Assembly: GCA_041862635.1 (NCBI GenBank)
Contig: JBGVTO010000067.1
Span: forward strand, 1 to 8,575
Length of the DNA stretch: 8,575 nucleotides
Direction: 5' to 3'
Source: NIOZ-UU13 sp041862635
GTDB taxonomy: Bacteria; Planctomycetota; Phycisphaerae; Sedimentisphaerales; Anaerobacaceae
Of this stretch, positions 6,091 to 8,575 are shown one piece after another. The notes under the pieces were generated by a model. That model saw only the letters and a program-made list of their open reading frames with translations. It did no database searches and was not told where the DNA came from. The position numbers were made by a program, and so were the translations under genes. How positions within the stretch are numbered: the first letter of the stretch is position 1; every line of letters begins with the position of its first letter.

Positions 6091-7707
6091 ATGAACACTC
6101 GTCGATTCAGGACATTGGCCGTTGTTTGCATACTATTGTCAGGTTTACTACTTTGCCCTTATACTTTGGTACGGGCCGAGGGTGCCGGCAGCTCTCAACA
6201 AAAGCTGGTCCTTGACGCACGCAGTCGAACACCGTTGTCCGATGGGACAGGGCGATTCAGGGTCATGCAGAACAAGCTCGAATGGGACCCTGAGCAAACC
6301 GCTATCATCATTTGCGATATGTGGAACCAGCACTGGTGCAAGGGTGCGACCAGCCGGGTTGGAGAGCTTGGGCCGTGGATGAATGAGGTTGTTTCCAAAG
6401 CGCGTGATAAAGGTGTGCTGATAATCCATTCACCCAGCGGCACGGTCAATTTTTACGAGAACCATCCAGCCCGCAAGCGTGCCCAGGACGCCCCAAAAGC
6501 AGCGAACCTGCCCGGAGATATCAGTAAATGGTGCCGATGGATTGATGAAAATGAAGAAACGTTGGGATACCCCATAGACCACTCGGACGGCGGCTGTGAT
6601 TGTCAGCCGATGTGCAAACAGGGCTCGCCCTGGCGCAGGCAGGTAGATATTATCGAGATTCGCAGTGAAGACGCTATCAGCGATTCAGGCGCCGAAATTT
6701 GGAACCTGTTAGAGCAGCGCGGTATCGACAATGTTATCATTATGGGTGTGCATACCAATATGTGCGTTCTCGGCCGGCCCTTCGGGCTGCGGAATATGGC
6801 AAGGTACGGTAAAAACGTGGTGCTGATGCGCGATATGACCGATACGATGTACAATTCAAGGATGAGCCCTTTTGTCAGTCATTTTACAGGCACCGACCTA
6901 ATAGTAGAACACGTAGAAAAGTTTGTCTGCCCGACGATTACTTCAACGGTATTCACAGACCAGCCGCAGTTCTGTTTTAAAAACGACGAGCGTCCTCGCG
7001 TGGTATTCATTTCCGCCGAAAGTGAGTATAAAGCCGAACAGACACTCCCCGAGTTTGCTCATGAGCTGGAAACAAAATACGGCTTGTGCTGTGAGATACT
7101 TCAAGGCAGCATAAAGAGGGACAGTAAAGACCGCAACTACATTGCCGGTATGGAGGCGCTGACGAGCGCGGATTTAGCAGTGCTATTTGTGCGTCGCAGA
7201 GCTTTGCGCCCCGAGCAAATGAAGTATTTCCTTAACTACCTGAACAGCGGCAGGCCATTAGTGGGGCTGCGAACCGCCAGCCATGCATTCGACACTCGCG
7301 GCAATGCACCAGCCGGCTATGCCGAATGGCAGAAGTTAGACCCCGAGGTATTAGGTGGAAACTATCACGGCCATCACGGCAACGGACCCAAGTGCGCCGT
7401 TACAATAGCCGCCGGTGCCGAAGGTCATTTGATACTTGACGGTGTGCAATTACCGTTTACGAGTAACGGCTCACTGTACGAGGTGCGGCCGCTGACGGAT
7501 TCAACAACCCGGCTGTTGATTGGCACTATTCCCGACAAGGAGCCCGAGCCGGTGGCCTGGACTAATATTTATAGGAAGTCCCGCATTTTCTACACATCAT
7601 TAGGCCATCCGGACGACTTTGGAAATGCGCAATTTCGTCGGCTGCTTATCAACGCTGTATTCTGGGCGATGAACAAGCCCATGCCGAAACCAAAAGAGAC
7701 TGAATAA
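6091..7707 (+). CDS. Exported fusion protein: isochorismatase-like cysteine hydrolase + ThuA-like domain
   Basis: A 538-residue exported protein of unknown substrate. The N-terminus (MNTRRFR, a hydrophobic core, then VRA-EG) is a Sec signal with probable cleavage after Ala29. Cys22 has Leu at -1, so it is not a lipobox. Domain 1 (about 65-280) is isochorismatase-like, with catalytic Asp76 in IICDMWNQHW and nucleophile Cys225 in GVHTNMCVL. At the usual triad Lys position, after VDIIEI, Arg191 is seen. A Cys-containing insertion (GGCDCQPMC; Cys169, 171, 175) precedes it. Domain 2 (about 301-530) is ThuA-like, of the class I glutamine amidotransferase-like fold, with SAESEYKAEQTLPEFA, GGNYHGHHG (422-430) and SLGHPDDF (503-510). 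Isochorismatase-like enzymes hydrolyse amides or vinyl ethers; ThuA-like proteins are linked to sugar catabolism without a settled reaction. A role in processing modified sugars is inference from the glycosidase neighbours. Domain calls are firm, function is not. Confidence 0.88.
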   Translation: MNTRRFRTLAVVCILLSGLLLCPYTLVRAEGAGSSQQKLVLDARSRTPLSDGTGRFRVMQNKLEWDPEQTAIIICDMWNQHWCKGATSRVGELGPWMNEVVSKARDKGVLIIHSPSGTVNFYENHPARKRAQDAPKAANLPGDISKWCRWIDENEETLGYPIDHSDGGCDCQPMCKQGSPWRRQVDIIEIRSEDAISDSGAEIWNLLEQRGIDNVIIMGVHTNMCVLGRPFGLRNMARYGKNVVLMRDMTDTMYNSRMSPFVSHFTGTDLIVEHVEKFVCPTITSTVFTDQPQFCFKNDERPRVVFISAESEYKAEQTLPEFAHELETKYGLCCEILQGSIKRDSKDRNYIAGMEALTSADLAVLFVRRRALRPEQMKYFLNYLNSGRPLVGLRTASHAFDTRGNAPAGYAEWQKLDPEVLGGNYHGHHGNGPKCAVTIAAGAEGHLILDGVQLPFTSNGSLYEVRPLTDSTTRLLIGTIPDKEPEPVAWTNIYRKSRIFYTSLGHPDDFGNAQFRRLLINAVFWAMNKPMPKPKETE

Positions 7708-7796
7708 CCAGCCGGCGAAATATACTTTCATTAGTTATATATCGAATATTGAATTTCAAGATACAAGACAGAGAACGCCGGAATACGGAAATGTAA

Positions 7797-7916
7797 ATGA
7801 CGTGGTTTTATATCGCCGTGCCGGTGATGGCTAAACAAAAGACTGCACACCGCATCAAGAAACTCAAATTTTACAAAAATTTACTTCATTATTTGTCAAC
7901 CGAAGGGCTGCGATAG
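7797..7916 (+). CDS. Doubtful small reading frame, 39 residues
   Basis: An ATG-to-TAG frame encodes 39 residues with a hydrophobic start (TWFYIAVPVMA) and a basic remainder rich in Lys, Arg and His. No good ribosome site precedes it; only GGAA lies nearby. It resembles no family I recognise and could be chance in AT-rich DNA. It ends 34 bp before the sigma factor start, so a leader peptide is conceivable but unsupported. Confidence 0.15.
   Translation: MTWFYIAVPVMAKQKTAHRIKKLKFYKNLLHYLSTEGLR
7866..7882. repeat. Perfect inverted repeat upstream of the sigma factor gene
   Basis: AAATTTT (7866-7872) and AAAATTT (7876-7882) are exact complements around a 3-base centre ACA. The repeat sits about 70 bp before the sigma factor ATG, where an operator could lie. 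It is pure A/T, so a chance dyad in AT-rich DNA is possible. Confidence 0.3.
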
Positions 7917-7950
7917 CCGTTTATACAGATAGCTGGAGTAAATAGCCTCA

Positions 7951-8571
7951 ATGGAAAACACCGACAAAACTTTAATAGAGGCCCATTGCAGGGGCGACAA
8001 GACAGCGTTCGGTGAGCTTGTACGCCGATATGGGGATAATATATTGGGATATTTGATGCGAATGAGCGTTAATCACCACCAGGCTGAAGACCTTTTTCAG
8101 GAGACTTTCAAACGTGTGCACGAAAAAGCCCATACGTTTCGCGGCGGTAAATTTAAGAGCTGGCTTTTTACCATTGCAACAAATGTGGCTATTGATGGTA
8201 TGCGGAGGCGCAGACGGATGCAGGTTGTATCGCTGAATCAAAGACTCGATTGTACCGACCAGGACAGCGAAGAGCTGAGTGCCGTTGCATTAGCGGATGA
8301 TTCGTGCGAGCCTTCACAGGAGGCGGCAAAGGCCGAGCAGGCCGAACTGGTCAGAGATGCAATAGAATCGCTGCCCGCAAGACAACGAGCCACGCTTGTT
8401 CTGGCCTATTATCAGCAGCTAAGTTACCCGGAAGTGGCAAAGGTTTTAGGCTGTTCTCTTGGAACGGTGAAAACACAAATGTACAGGGCGCTGAGGACAT
8501 TAATGCGAAGATTGCCCGATATTTCCGGAAGGGATAAAATGAACTTGGATTTCCCGAACAAAGTAATGTAA
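7951..8571 (+). CDS. ECF-type RNA polymerase sigma-70 factor
   Basis: Predicted alternative sigma factor of 206 residues that directs RNA polymerase to a dedicated promoter set. Region 2 covers about 12-88, with FGELVRRYGDNI, the AEDLFQETF core-binding segment (45-53) and FKSWLFTIATNVAIDGMRRRRR (68-89) for -10 recognition. A Gln/Glu/Asp-rich linker (about 90-130) joins it to region 4 (about 133-188), which has SLPARQRATLVL and the helix-turn-helix SYPEVAKVLGCSLGTVKTQMYRALR. There is no region 1.1 or 3, as expected for ECF factors. The start is fixed by an in-frame TAA at 7939-7941. The only ribosome-like site, TGGAG at 7934-7938, is 12 nt away, which is long. The gene ends TAATAA at the window edge. 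ECF genes usually precede an anti-sigma gene, which would lie outside. Target genes are unknown; control of the glycosidase cluster is only a guess. Confidence 0.94.
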   Translation: MENTDKTLIEAHCRGDKTAFGELVRRYGDNILGYLMRMSVNHHQAEDLFQETFKRVHEKAHTFRGGKFKSWLFTIATNVAIDGMRRRRRMQVVSLNQRLDCTDQDSEELSAVALADDSCEPSQEAAKAEQAELVRDAIESLPARQRATLVLAYYQQLSYPEVAKVLGCSLGTVKTQMYRALRTLMRRLPDISGRDKMNLDFPNKVM

Positions 8572-8575
8572 TAAA

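Larger units (their letters stand above)
7708..7950. other. AT-rich intergenic region upstream of the sigma factor
   Basis: This 243-bp gap contains the perfect dyad TTGAATTTCAA (7749-7759) and a second perfect repeat at 7866-7882, listed separately. It also holds a doubtful 39-codon reading frame (7797-7916). A TTGTCA (7893-7898) and a TATACA (7922-7927) look like promoter boxes but are 23 bp apart, too far for a normal sigma-70 promoter. No intrinsic terminator was recognised after the hydrolase/ThuA gene. Confidence 0.4.

Noticed and set aside
7893..7927. TTGTCA and TATACA as a promoter for the sigma factor
   Set aside because: The 23-bp spacing is too long for a standard sigma-70 promoter, and neither box has a partner at normal spacing.

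Overview
The window looks like a chromosomal segment of a carbohydrate-degrading bacterium, probably a planctomycete. Within that phylum the Phycisphaerae/Sedimentisphaerales type fits best. This is inferred from the gene families and from the moderate GC content with AT-rich intergenic gaps; there is no rRNA or other marker gene. The supporting families are an alpha-galactosidase with a putative-Ig N-terminus, a secreted isochorismatase-like/ThuA-like fusion, a GH78 lipoprotein and an ECF sigma factor. Verrucomicrobia, Kiritimatiellae or Lentisphaerae cannot be excluded by eye.

Layout. 1-49 is probably the last codons of an upstream gene. 142-2904 (+) encodes a 920-residue GH78 alpha-L-rhamnosidase lipoprotein. 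2960-3283 (-) encodes a two-helix DUF4405 (cytochrome-b-like) membrane protein, convergent with the rhamnosidase. 3492-4265 (+) is a classical short-chain dehydrogenase/reductase. 4318-5901 (+) is a GH27 alpha-galactosidase lipoprotein, 52 bp downstream and plausibly co-transcribed with it. 6091-7707 (+) is an exported two-domain protein with an isochorismatase-like cysteine hydrolase domain followed by a ThuA-like domain. 7951-8571 (+) is an ECF sigma-70 factor that ends 4 bases before the window edge. No gap exceeds 300 bp. No tRNA, rRNA, CRISPR array, insertion sequence or transposase was seen.

How the genes may work together (inference). The two lipoproteins would remove terminal alpha-L-rhamnosyl and alpha-galactosyl residues from plant- or algal-type glycans outside the cytoplasm. 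The SDR would oxidise or reduce a released sugar or sugar acid in the cytoplasm. The cysteine-hydrolase/ThuA fusion is exported but has no assignable substrate; ThuA-like domains often occur in sugar catabolic loci of this kind. The sigma factor may control neighbouring genes, and its partner anti-sigma gene would be expected just past the right edge. No transporter, SusC/SusD pair or dedicated sugar regulator lies in the window, so this is a loose cluster rather than a complete utilisation locus.

The nearest thing to an undescribed system is the exported cysteine-hydrolase/ThuA fusion. It has a Cys-rich insertion and an apparent Lys-to-Arg change in the expected catalytic triad. The other genes belong to recognisable families.
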